Under the pieces are notes generated by a model that searched no databases, had not been told where the DNA came from, and worked only from the letters and a program-made list of their open reading frames with translations. The translations under genes were made by a program, and so were the position numbers. DNA of 64,000 bases from an uncultured Flavobacteriales bacterium (lineage in GTDB: Bacteria; Bacteroidota; Bacteroidia; CAIKAF01). Shown one piece after another: positions 26,700 through 35,500 of the stretch. How positions within the stretch are numbered: position 1 is the stretch's first letter; each line of letters opens with the position of its first letter. Location: the NCBI GenBank assembly GCA_903825395.1, contig CAIKAF010000031.1, positions 1 to 64,000 on the forward strand. The letters run 5' to 3'.

Positions 26700-26838
26700 C
26701 TCCTGCCCAATACCTATCGGTTAAATTTAAACGCGCTGCGGCACAGAAATAAGGAATATTCCAAAGATTCAATGGGCTTGGCCCCACGCCAACCCGTTCC
26801 ACTAAAACCTAAAATCCATAGAAATCAGGCTATTTTCA

Positions 26839-28272
26839 TCACTTTACGTGATGCAGTTTCAGCATGTTGGTTTGCCCTTTTTCCTGAATGGGAACACTGG
26901 CGGTATGTACAAGTAGATCACCCTCTTTGACGTGGCCATCCTTTTTCAGCATTTGTGTGCTTTCTTCAATGGAATGGTCTGTGCTAACAAAGGTGTCAAA
27001 GTAAAAGCCTTTGACTCCCCAAACCAAGCTCAATTGGTTCAATAGGCTTCGGTTCCCGGTGAACACAAAAATGGGGGCTTTGGGCCGATAACTGCTTATT
27101 TCATAGGCGGTATAGCCGGTAAAAGTCATGGTAATTATGCCATTGGCTCTGGCTTTTTCTGCCATTTCAACCGCTGCACGGCAAACGGCATCGGTAATGA
27201 ACCGGTCTCGACTAATGTGGATGTTGTCCAAATGATAAATTTGTGGACTTTCCTCCATGCGCTCAATGATTTTTTGAACGGCCTGAACCACACGCACAGG
27301 ATACTTGCCAACTGAGGTTTCGGCACTCAACATGACGGCATCGGCTCCATCTAAAATGGCATTTGCAACGTCATTCACCTCTGCACGGGTTGGATTGTAG
27401 TTGGTAATCATGCTTTCCATCATCTGGGTGGCAATGATGACGGGTTTAGAACTTTTTTTACACCGTTTTACAATGTCCTTTTGCATCAGTGGCACTTCCT
27501 GCATGGGCACTTCCACCCCTAAATCGCCCCGGGCCACCATAATTCCATCCGATTCCCGAATAATGTGGTTAATCTCTTCCATCGCCTCGGGTTTTTCAAT
27601 TTTGGCAATGACTTTGGTGCTTTTGCCGGCTTTTGAAATGAGCTGTTTCAACTCCATAACATCGGTTGCCGAACGCACAAATGAAAGGCCAAGCCACTCA
27701 AACTCATGTTCAAGGGCAAATTCCAAATCTTCCAAGTCTTTTTCAGTCAGGCAGGGCATGGAAATTTTAGTGTTGGGCAAATTCACCCCCTTTTTAGAGG
27801 TCAGCAATCCTCCATTGATGATTTTAAGTTTTACCTCGTCCTTCAGGTTGGTTTCTTTCACCTCAAGCACAATTTTCCCATCGTCCACCAATACGATTTC
27901 GCCCGGACGGACGTCTTCGGCAAAGCTTTTATATTGAATAAAAACCTTGTCTCGAGTTCCTATGCCTTTGTCGGTTGAAATTAAAAGTTCGGTTCCATCT
28001 TCCAGCTCAATTCCACCGTCTTGAACGGCACGCACCCGAATTTTAGGCCCCTGTAGGTCGCCCAGTATTGCCAGGTTGTAATCAAAATCTGCATTGATTC
28101 GACGAATAAGATTCACCAAATTGATTTGGGTATCTCGGTCGCCATGTGAAAAGTTCAAGCGGCATACATCCACGCCCGCCTGAACCAATTCCAGTAAACT
28201 TTCATAGGTGTTGGTAGAGGGCCCAATGGTGGCCACCAGTTTTGTTTTATGTTGTGTCTTCATGGTCTTCAA
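26839..28272 (-). CDS. pyk: Pyruvate kinase
   Basis: This 477-residue cytoplasmic enzyme makes ATP and pyruvate from phosphoenolpyruvate at the end of glycolysis. It carries KLVATIGPSTNTYESLLELV, LNFSHGD, the PEP/Mg site KIEKPEAMEEINHI...GIMVARGDLGVEVP, and the MLSAETSVGKYP segment. The C-terminal allosteric-type domain is present (EISSYRPKAPIFVFTG). It overlaps the IPExxxVDY gene by 26 bp, which fits a conserved Bacteroidota pairing. It is the last gene of the operon that starts at cysS. Confidence 0.96.
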   Translation of the reverse strand: MKTMKTQHKTKLVATIGPSTNTYESLLELVQAGVDVCRLNFSHGDRDTQINLVNLIRRINADFDYNLAILGDLQGPKIRVRAVQDGGIELEDGTELLISTDKGIGTRDKVFIQYKSFAEDVRPGEIVLVDDGKIVLEVKETNLKDEVKLKIINGGLLTSKKGVNLPNTKISMPCLTEKDLEDLEFALEHEFEWLGLSFVRSATDVMELKQLISKAGKSTKVIAKIEKPEAMEEINHIIRESDGIMVARGDLGVEVPMQEVPLMQKDIVKRCKKSSKPVIIATQMMESMITNYNPTRAEVNDVANAILDGADAVMLSAETSVGKYPVRVVQAVQKIIERMEESPQIYHLDNIHISRDRFITDAVCRAAVEMAEKARANGIITMTFTGYTAYEISSYRPKAPIFVFTGNRSLLNQLSLVWGVKGFYFDTFVSTDHSIEESTQMLKKDGHVKEGDLLVHTASVPIQEKGQTNMLKLHHVK

Positions 28273-28699
28273 AAATGAGCAAGCTCATACTTTTATCTGA
28301 TATGTTTTTCAGGGTTCCACACCATTGTATGGCAGGTAATTTCCTGAGGGATTTTACCCATTCTTCAACAAAGGTAGAAGGAGCATCCGATATTTGAAGA
28401 ATAAAATCAAATCCGTCCGATTCCTTAATGCAGGGTTGAGGTAAGGTTTTATTTCCAATCAGCCGGAACTGTGGCTCTTGAAATGGAAGTCGACAATAGA
28501 AAACAGAATATCCCGGGCGGTCTGGAACGGAGGTTTCTGCATTCCCCGCAGGCCGCAAATCTGCTTTTCGAATAAAGTTCATGTTCAATTGGGTATTCAA
28601 CAACCAAGCCATTCGGTAATCGGGTTCCTGGGCTACAATTCCAATTAGGCTGAAATTGTACCAAGATTGGTCGTCAATATCCAAAAGTACATCGACCAT
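28247..28699 (-). CDS. IPExxxVDY-family protein
   Basis: This 150-residue cytoplasmic protein of unknown function is regularly found next to pyk in Bacteroidota. The family features visible are the opening VDVLLDID, the FSLIGIVAQEPDYRMAWLLN segment, and an acidic tail. The name-giving IPE motif is not clear here, so the assignment rests on the YRMAWLLN-type segment and gene context. It overlaps pyk by 26 bp and follows the unknown secreted protein by 8 bp. In many relatives rnc lies upstream; here it does not. Confidence 0.7.
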   Translation of the reverse strand: MVDVLLDIDDQSWYNFSLIGIVAQEPDYRMAWLLNTQLNMNFIRKADLRPAGNAETSVPDRPGYSVFYCRLPFQEPQFRLIGNKTLPQPCIKESDGFDFILQISDAPSTFVEEWVKSLRKLPAIQWCGTLKNISDKSMSLLIFEDHEDTT

Positions 28700-28707
28700 T
28701 GTTACTC

Positions 28708-29271
28708 TTATTTTCTTGCATTGTATTGGCGAACAATGCGGCCTAAGTCGTCCGGACTGAGTTCCTTATTTTCCAGGCTGCCCGCCAATTCAGGATTGGA
28801 TTGCAGCAGCTCTGCCATTTGAGACCTCCATTTGTTCCCGCCCGTTTTTACCTCTTCCCATTCTGGAGATTCATTTTTTCGAAAATAGAGTCGAAATGCA
28901 GGTAGAGACTGACCTTGATAATCTCTCAGGTATTCTTCTTCTGCCAAATGCACTGGTCCACCGGCCAATATTTTAGCAAATACCTCGCGTTTTCCAAGCT
29001 GTATTTTACGGTAAAGCAAGGAGTCTGCTTTAAAGCTACTGAGGCTCATGAGGGGCAGATATTTTTTTTCAGTTTCGCTGATTTTAAGGTAAATTTTATC
29101 TTTTAAACCATCGCGGGAACGGTATCGAAGCTGGCCTTTAAGCGTATCTCCCGATTCAAGAATTACATATCCTGGAACCAAATCTGCCGTCTGGGCTTTG
29201 ACAAGTTCCGATGAATACCAAAATAAAAATGAGGATAAAATAAAATGAAGGAGTTGACGCATGGTTTTCAA
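28708..29271 (-). CDS. Exported protein of unknown function
   Basis: I do not recognise this 187-residue protein. It has an N-terminal signal peptide (hydrophobic residues about 8-25, ending VKAQT). The mature part is rich in charged residues and has beta-type segments (GYVILESGDTLKGQLRYR), reminiscent of the start of many small Bacteroidota periplasmic proteins that begin with a 'G-(x)-I-x-x-x-x-G-D-T-L-x-G' strand pair. It lies 6 bp after the M28 peptidase gene and 8 bp before the IPExxxVDY gene, so it is in the cysS-pyk operon. Confidence 0.75.
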   Translation of the reverse strand: MKTMRQLLHFILSSFLFWYSSELVKAQTADLVPGYVILESGDTLKGQLRYRSRDGLKDKIYLKISETEKKYLPLMSLSSFKADSLLYRKIQLGKREVFAKILAGGPVHLAEEEYLRDYQGQSLPAFRLYFRKNESPEWEEVKTGGNKWRSQMAELLQSNPELAGSLENKELSPDDLGRIVRQYNARK

Positions 29272-29277
29272 CAGGGA

Positions 29278-30312
29278 TTAAGGCTCAAGTTCACGGCCCA
29301 GAACAGGTTCTTCGTACAGGACGTGTAAAATGGTTTGTCCAACGGCCTTTAAGGTGGCAGGATCTATGTTCTCTAGGTTGTCATTTTCGGTGTGCCAATG
29401 CCCGGGGAATCCCATGGGGCGAGTAGGGTCATAATTAATGATATCGATGCTGGGAATGTTGGCCAAAGTATTTATAAAATAGTGGTCGTCGGTGATGGGA
29501 CCATTCAATTGAGCCATTTTAAAGTAGTTTCCATAGCCCAGTTTGTGCGCGGCAGACCAGACCTTTTGTACCACATGGGGCGCAAAGGTTACAGAAGCTC
29601 CTTCCTGATAAAAAACGGCATCTTTGGCTCCCACCATATCAAGCAAAATTCCATACCTGGGACTGATGGGTAAGGGGCGGTTTTTTGCCCAATATTGAGA
29701 GCCTAGGCAATAGGTTTCTGGAGCTCCACCTGCATCTCCAAAATCTTCCGCATCAAAAAATACAATGTCGATTCCGGGGGCGGGTCCACCGCTGCTGTCT
29801 CTGGCAATGGCACGAGCAATTTCGAGAAGTACAGCTACCCCGCTGGCTCCGTCATCGGCACCTAAAACGGGTTTGCCTTTTCCGGGGTTGCCACGGTCGG
29901 CAAAGGGGCGCGAATCCCAATGGGCAAACAGCATTATTCTGTCGGTTCGATTGGGATGAATCTGGCCCATGATGTTCCTGATTTTTAGCCCTTCTCCGGT
30001 ATAGGCAACCACATTGGCATCTTGAACAATTACGCCTGAAGTCCATTTTTTCAATTCGCGAATTAGGTATTCCGCGCAGGCTTTATGGGCAGAAGTATTG
30101 GGTACTCTGGGCCCAAATTCCACTTGAGCTTTTAAAATGTTCATGGCACTATCGGCATCAAAAACCGGAACAGGTTTTGATGGAAGTTCTGCCGTGGTAT
30201 TGCTGCTGCTGTCGGAGAATTCGCCGGAAGAATTTTCTGATGAACCTCCCTTTCCTCCACAGGCCATAAACAGGGCAAGAAGTAGGGATGCGCTTACGAT
30301 TCGTAGTGCCAT
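29278..30312 (-). CDS. M28-family metallopeptidase / glutaminyl cyclase-like lipoprotein
   Basis: This 344-residue protein has a lipoprotein signal (LALFMACGG) and a Ser-rich linker. The catalytic domain has the di-zinc residues of the M28 family in order: FAHWDSRPFAD, GADDGASGVAVLLE, FFDAEDFGD, LDMVGAKDAV and TDDHYFIN. This set fits bacterial M28 proteins close to glutaminyl-peptide cyclotransferases, so it either trims N-termini or cyclises N-terminal Gln in the periplasm. It overlaps cysS by 19 bp. The exact activity cannot be told from sequence. Confidence 0.87.
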   Translation of the reverse strand: MALRIVSASLLLALFMACGGKGGSSENSSGEFSDSSSNTTAELPSKPVPVFDADSAMNILKAQVEFGPRVPNTSAHKACAEYLIRELKKWTSGVIVQDANVVAYTGEGLKIRNIMGQIHPNRTDRIMLFAHWDSRPFADRGNPGKGKPVLGADDGASGVAVLLEIARAIARDSSGGPAPGIDIVFFDAEDFGDAGGAPETYCLGSQYWAKNRPLPISPRYGILLDMVGAKDAVFYQEGASVTFAPHVVQKVWSAAHKLGYGNYFKMAQLNGPITDDHYFINTLANIPSIDIINYDPTRPMGFPGHWHTENDNLENIDPATLKAVGQTILHVLYEEPVLGRELEP

Positions 30313-31766
30313 GTGCTGTTGTCTTTTCCGTCGTTAATGCTTATACCCGCCCGACTAAGCCGGTCGCGTATCAGGTCGCTGGTCGACCAATCTTTTTTGA
30401 TGCGGGCTTCACGCCGAATCTCCAATATGAGTTCCATAATATGCTGAATACTGCCCTCCTCAGATTCGTTCCTAGATTCAGTTAATCCCAGTACCCGGAT
30501 GAAGTAGCGCTCAAATTCGGTGCTCAAAACCTGAATGGCGTTTGAACTCAATTGGATTCCGCCGGCCGCTGCAGATTGAATCCACTTGGCAGCTTCAAAC
30601 AGTTGGGCGACCAAAATTGGGCTGTTGAAATCGTCATTCATAGCAGCTTGGCACCGTTCCGCCCAGGCTTCAACTCCGGGATCTTCCTGACCGGAGCCTT
30701 TTACGTTTTTGAGTTGCCCATAGGCTTGAGCCAGGCGTTGATATCCTTTTTCGGCAGCAGTTAGAGCATCCTCGCTCATATCTAGGGTTGAACCATAATG
30801 AGCCTGCATAAAAAAGAAGCGGATAGCCATGGGCGAATATCCCCGATTCAATAGGGCATGGTTTCCAGTAATTAAATCGCCGGGCAATAAAAAATTGCCA
30901 TCCGATTTGCTCATTTTTTTTCCGTTCAAGGTTAGCATGTTTCCATGCAGCCAATAATTCACCGGGCGTTGGCAACCCGTAGCCGCCACATTTTGCGCAA
31001 TTTCACATTCGTGGTGCGGAAATTTTAAGTCCATACCACCGCCATGTATATCAAAAGGCATTCCCAGGTACTTGCTGCTCATTACCGAACATTCCAAGTG
31101 CCAGCCCGGGAATCCCTCTCCCCAAGGAGAGGGCCAGCGCATAATATGTTCAGGCGAGGCTTTTTTCCATAGGGCAAAGTCAAGTGCATCGCGTTTTTCC
31201 GATTGCCCATCTAAATCTCGGCTTCCACTCATCAACTCATCGATTTGCCGTCCGCTTAATGCACCGTACGATTCTGTTTTTGCATAGCTGCGTACATCAA
31301 AATAAACCGAACCATTGACTTCGTAGGCCAAACCTCGAGCCATGATTTGCTTTACCATTTCAATTTGTTCCACAATATGTCCGGTTGCGGTGGGCTCAAT
31401 TGAAGGCGAGAAATTCCCGAAAATCCGCATCACTTCCCGGAATCCATTGGTGTATTTTTGTACGATTTCCATGGGTTCCAATTGCTCCAGCCGGGCTTTT
31501 TTGCCAATCTTATCTTCTCCTTCATCGGCATCGTTTTCTAGATGCCCCACATCGGTAATGTTACGCACATAGCGTACACTATACCCGCATTCTGTCAACC
31601 AGCGATAAATTAAATCAAAAGAGGTGAAGGTGCGCAGATTGCCCAAATGCACATCGTTGTACACCGTAGGTCCACACACATACATTCCCACTTTTGGAGG
31701 GTTTAACGGCGTAAAAATCTCTTTTTGTCGAGTCAGTGAATTGTAAACCTGCAATGTTGATTTCAT
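30294..31766 (-). CDS. cysS: Cysteinyl-tRNA synthetase
   Basis: This class I synthetase charges tRNA(Cys). From the ATG at 31766 it is 490 residues, starting [18 protein letters not shown]. An in-frame ATG at 31982 would run through the tRNA-Leu gene and is rejected. The signature motifs are present: [20 protein letters not shown] (HIGH-type, here HLGN, with the zinc Cys), [31 protein letters not shown], and KMSKSDGN (KMSKS). It is the first gene of a five-gene operon. A near-consensus -7 box lies 18 bp upstream. Confidence 0.96.
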   Translation of the reverse strand: MKSTLQVYNSLTRQKEIFTPLNPPKVGMYVCGPTVYNDVHLGNLRTFTSFDLIYRWLTECGYSVRYVRNITDVGHLENDADEGEDKIGKKARLEQLEPMEIVQKYTNGFREVMRIFGNFSPSIEPTATGHIVEQIEMVKQIMARGLAYEVNGSVYFDVRSYAKTESYGALSGRQIDELMSGSRDLDGQSEKRDALDFALWKKASPEHIMRWPSPWGEGFPGWHLECSVMSSKYLGMPFDIHGGGMDLKFPHHECEIAQNVAATGCQRPVNYWLHGNMLTLNGKKMSKSDGNFLLPGDLITGNHALLNRGYSPMAIRFFFMQAHYGSTLDMSEDALTAAEKGYQRLAQAYGQLKNVKGSGQEDPGVEAWAERCQAAMNDDFNSPILVAQLFEAAKWIQSAAAGGIQLSSNAIQVLSTEFERYFIRVLGLTESRNESEEGSIQHIMELILEIRREARIKKDWSTSDLIRDRLSRAGISINDGKDNSTWHYES

Positions 31767-31784
31767 TTCTGCAAAATTCGAACA

Positions 31785-31792
31785 CGAAGATA
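31785..31792 (-). promoter_or_regulatory. -7 promoter box of the cysS operon
   Basis: The minus strand reads TATCTTCG, one mismatch from TAnnTTTG, 18 bp before the cysS ATG. It lies downstream of the terminator of tRNA-Leu, so cysS needs its own promoter. Confidence 0.45.
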
Positions 31793-31851
31793 GGGCTTTG
31801 TATGCAGTTTTGCAGGAGATAATAGCGGTTTCAATCTCCTTTAAAACAAAA

Positions 31852-31877
31852 AACGGCTCCGAATATTCGGAGCCGTT
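31852..31877 (-). terminator. Rho-independent terminator of tRNA-Leu
   Basis: A perfect 26-bp palindrome (AACGGCTCCGAAT and its complement) is followed on the minus strand by TTTTGTTTT. It starts 7 bp after the encoded CCA of tRNA-Leu. On the plus strand no T-run follows, so it acts on the minus strand. Confidence 0.88.
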
Positions 31878-31883
31878 GGCTTT

Positions 31884-31970
31884 TGGTGCCCGGGAAGGGA
31901 ATCGAACCCCCACGGTATTGCTACCACCGGATTTTGAGTCCGGCGCGTCTACCAGTTCCGCCACCCGGGC
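31884..31970 (-). tRNA. tRNA-Leu (anticodon CAA)
   Basis: The acceptor stem GCCCGGG/CCCGGGC is perfect. The D-arm GGCGGAACTGGTAGACGC, anticodon loop CTCAAAA (anticodon CAA), long variable arm TGGTAGCAATACCGTG and T-arm GGGGGTTCGATTCCC make a class II leucine tRNA. The discriminator is A and CCA is encoded (31884-31886). It is transcribed divergently from tRNA-Arg. Confidence 0.96.
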
Positions 31971-31981
31971 TGAACGGGGCA

Positions 31982-31989
31982 CAAAGATA
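31982..31989 (-). promoter_or_regulatory. -7 promoter box of tRNA-Leu
   Basis: The minus strand reads TATCTTTG, an exact match to TAnnTTTG, 11 bp upstream of the tRNA-Leu 5' end. The same octamer occurs on the opposite strand for tRNA-Arg. Confidence 0.65.
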
Positions 31990-32019
31990 CATATTTTTCC
32001 AATAATACGTCGATTCCCT

Positions 32020-32027
32020 TATCTTTG
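32020..32027 (+). promoter_or_regulatory. -7 promoter box of tRNA-Arg
   Basis: The plus strand reads TATCTTTG, an exact TAnnTTTG match, 7 bp before the tRNA-Arg 5' end. It forms a back-to-back pair with the tRNA-Leu box 30 bp away. Confidence 0.65.
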
Positions 32028-32034
32028 TGGCAAA

Positions 32035-32106
32035 GGCCCCATAGTTCAAGGGATAGAACGAAAGTTTCCTAAACTTTAGATACAGGTTCGAGTCCTGTTG
32101 GGGCTA
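32035..32106 (+). tRNA. tRNA-Arg (anticodon CCT), integration target
   Basis: The acceptor stem GGCCCCA/TGGGGCT has a terminal G-U pair. The anticodon stem AAAGT/ACTTT encloses TTCCTAA (anticodon CCT). The T-arm is ACAGGTTCGAGTCCTGT and the discriminator is A; CCA is not encoded. The last 14 bases belong to the attL direct repeat, so the gene was kept intact by the incoming element. Confidence 0.94.
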
Positions 32107-32107
32107 C
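32093..32107 (+). repeat. attL direct repeat
   Basis: TCCTGTTGGGGCTAC spans the 3' half of the T-arm and the acceptor strand of tRNA-Arg. The identical 15-mer lies at 45057-45071. Sequences diverge on both sides of the two copies. Confidence 0.92.
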
Positions 32108-32116
32108 AACTATAAG

Positions 32117-32154
32117 TCGTAACCCATTTATTTTCAATGAGTTGCGATTTTTTT
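32117..32154 (+). terminator. Element-borne terminator behind tRNA-Arg
   Basis: TCGTAACCCATT and AATGAGTTGCGA pair with one wobble and one mismatch around a six-base loop, followed by seven T. It lies just inside the element and would replace the tRNA's original terminator, now found at the far end (45084-45107). Confidence 0.7.
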
Positions 32155-32163
32155 ATTTGAAAT

Positions 32164-32184
32164 TTAGCCGACAATTAGCCGACA
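32164..32184 (+). repeat. Left arm-type sites (tandem decamers)
   Basis: TTAGCCGACA occurs twice at 32164-32173 and 32175-32184, an 11-bp period. The same tandem pair with the same period occurs inside the right end at 44898-44918 in the same orientation. Position and arrangement fit arm-type binding sites of the integrase or excisionase. Confidence 0.7.
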
Positions 32185-32363
32185 TTCATGGTTTTGAAAT
32201 ACGGGATTGCCTTCTTTTTGGGTTGAGGCGGTCTAACAATGAAGGTAATCTTACAAGTTAAATGGACTTGTGTATTTTGATGACGGAACCGAGTTGCGGC
32301 TAGCCTCCTCAAGTTGGGCGAATTGAGGGAGTTGGGAAAACGTTTCAAACCATTGAAAAGTGA

Positions 32364-32513
32364 GATGCATTTGAAAAAGAACATAAGGCTAAATTTTCTG
32401 CGCCATGGCGGGAGAATGATTCGGTTAGACGATTATTAAAGGAAGAAGTCGCTCATTGGCGAGAATTTTTTGCTTTCTTTGGAGGACTAGTTTATTCAAA
32501 TATTAATGACTAA
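32364..32513 (+). pseudogene. Possible remnant of an element gene
   Basis: An open frame of 49 codons between two stops has a protein-like composition (FSAPWRENDSVRRLL, VAHWREFFAFFGGLVYS) but no ATG, GTG or TTG start near its beginning. It may be the tail of a gene truncated in the left end of the element. The rest of the gap from 32108 to 32579 holds the terminator, the arm-type repeats and nothing else recognisable. Confidence 0.3.
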
Positions 32514-32579
32514 AATCCCCTTTGGCTCTTGGAATTACTTACTACGTCCTAAACTCAAGAATTTATTTAAACAATAGTT

Positions 32580-35500
32580 ATGAGCAATACTACGCAAAGC
32601 ATTAAATCATTCAAGGTCATTTACCCTCAAGTGTATTCCTACATATTGCCGAATCGGCAACAAACGGAAGGTTCACAAAAAATTGGTTATACGGAGAAAG
32701 AGAATGTTGACGTTAGAATTAGGCAGCAGGTTAGAACGGCCGCATTTAATGAAGAATACACCAAATTATGGAGTGCTCCCGCCTTTTTCGAGGGGAACAT
32801 AGATAGTTTTACGGATAAAACATTCCATAGATTCCTTGAAAAGAAAGGAATAGAGAGGAAAATTGAGTTAGGAAGGGAATGGTTCTATTTTAATGGCGAG
32901 CCCTTGAAGTCCAAAGACTTGTTTGACATTTTTCGGAAAGAACGTTTTTTCGCCCTTCAAAATGAAGAGGGAAAAATGGAATACACCTTACGGTTTGAAC
33001 AAGAAGAGGCAGTTAAAATGGCTCTTGACTATTTTCAGAAAAATGAAAGAGGGGAGTTTCTATGGAATGCAAAACCTCGTTTCGGGAAAACATTGGCGAG
33101 TTATGACTTGGCCAAGCGGTTAAAAGCCAATAAAGTTCTTATTGTTACCAATAGACCGGCGATTGCCAACTCTTGGTTTGATGATTTTGAAATGTTTTTG
33201 GGTGGTTATGCTTTTATTTCGGAAACGGCCTCGTTAAAGAATAGAGCCACTTTGACAAGAGAACAACATATTGAAACAAGTCCCATCAAACCGCTAATTA
33301 CTTTTCTTTCTTTGCAAGACATCAAAGGTTCTGAATACTTTGGCGGCAACTTTAATAAATTAAGGTGGGTTGCCGACCTTGAATGGGATTTATTGATTAT
33401 TGATGAAGCACACGAAGGAGTCGATACGAAGAAAACCGATGCCGCCTTTGATGTGATTAAGCGGAAGAATACGCTGCATCTTTCGGGTACTCCGTTTAAA
33501 GCATTGGCTAATTCAAAGTTTTCAAATGAGGCTATCTTCAATTGGACTTATTTAGATGAACAAAAAATTAAGCAACTTGAAATTGAAGAAGGGGAAATTG
33601 GAGAGCACACTGATTTGCCCGACCTCAAATTGTTTACTTATCGGATTTCCCAAATGATTTCTGACCAAGTAAATGAAGGCATTGAAATTGAAAACGAAAC
33701 ACGCGATTACGCTTTTGATTTAAATGAGTTTTTTAGAGCAAAAGACAAAACCTTTGTTTATGAAAACGATGTTAAATCGTTTTTAAAAAATCTAACAACA
33801 AACAAAAAATACCCATTCTCCACGCCCGAGCTCAGAGATGAACTCAGACACACATTTTGGTTTGTAGGCAATAGAGTGGAATCCGTGAAAGCACTTGAAA
33901 AATTGCTCAAAGAAGACCCAATTTTTAAAGATTATAAAGTTGTTGTTGCCGCGGGAGACGGCAGAACTTTTGAGGAAGAAGAAAACGACCTAAAAGCAAA
34001 CGAAACGTCCTTTAAGCGGGTTAAAGATGCGATTGCCGATAATGACAAAACCATTACGCTTTCCTGCGGCCAATTAACCACGGGCGTAACCATAAAGGAG
34101 TGGTCGGCAGTTTTAATGCTCACCGACATAAAAACGCCTTCTTTATATATGCAGGCTGCATTTAGGGCTCAAAATCCATACAAAGAATGGCGTAACAACG
34201 AATTGGTTTGTAAAAAATCTTCTTACTTATTTGACTTTGCCCCTACCCGTGTTCTTGAAATATATGACCAATTTGCCAATGGCCTAAATCCATCTGCGGT
34301 AAATGGAGAAATTACAGAAAGAGACCGAGAGAAAAATATCCAAGAACTGCTAAATTTCTTTCCCGTTATATCTGAAGATATTAATGGGGAAATGGTTGAG
34401 TTGGATGCTCAAAAAGTGCTCACGTTTCCGAATGCCTTGGCCGCAATAGAAATCGTGAATGCACGTTTTATGACCAATCTTCTTTTTAATGATAGTCTAA
34501 AGGGCGTTTTCAATTTCCCCAAAGAGGTAGAGGTTATTTTAGATAAAATGCAAATTGAAAAAAACAAGCGAGTCCAAAGACCTCAAGGTTCACTTGACCT
34601 AGATGGAGCAAAAAGAACCAATATCAACAAAACAACTGAAATAAATCGCAATACGGGCATTATCCTTGGCGAGCGAATATTTAAAGTAAACACCGAACGA
34701 ATTGTTGACAATCTATTGGAGGGCAACAAGGAGCAAATTCTTGCGGAACAATTGGCGGAAAAAGTTGCTCAAGTAGCAGAACCCTTAATTGCAAAGTACA
34801 AAGAAGTCTATAAGGCCACACAAGCAGAAACAAAGGAGGTAGGCAGGCAAATTGGAGATAAAGTAAAACAAATTGCAGAGGAGTTCAACAATGCGGAGAT
34901 TGATAGGGATACCCTCAAGCAAAAAATAGCCGAAGCCATTGAGGTTGACTTTGTAGTAAATAAGGTTGCTCAAAAAGAAAATGAAAGGGTAGAAAAGGCA
35001 CAAAAAACCAAGGAGGAAGAAATTAGGGATAGGTTACGTTCATTCACTCGAACCATTCCTATGTTCATAATGGCAAATGACTCCAAGGAAGAAATTACAA
35101 TTGACAATTTTGATTTACAAATTGATGAACAAGATTTCTTAGATTTGACAAGCATAACCAAAGAAGAATTTCACAAGTTGCGCGATGGATTTGATTACGA
35201 AGAGGACGGAGAAAGAAAAACCTTTCAAGGGGTATTTCACAAATACCGTTTCAACGCTTCTATTGCTGAATTTAGGCTGAAGAAAGAACAATTGGCCAAC
35301 TATTTTACTGCCGCGGAGGATATTTTCGAGTTGATACCCAACCAAAAAACCAACCAAATATTTACGCCAAAAAAGGTGGTGCAAATGATGCTAAACAAAT
35401 TGGAGGAACATGACCCCCTATTTTTTACAAGAACAAATACCACCTTCATAGACCTATATATGAAGTCGGGAATGTACATTACTGAGATTGTAAAAAGGTT

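Noticed and set aside
30294-31982. Upstream extension of cysS to 31982
   Set aside because: It would translate through the tRNA-Leu gene and its terminator; the ATG at 31766 gives the normal N-terminus.
32175-32384. 69-codon minus-strand open frame in the left end of the mobile element
   Set aside because: It overlaps the arm-type repeats and has no recognisable content or neighbours on its strand.
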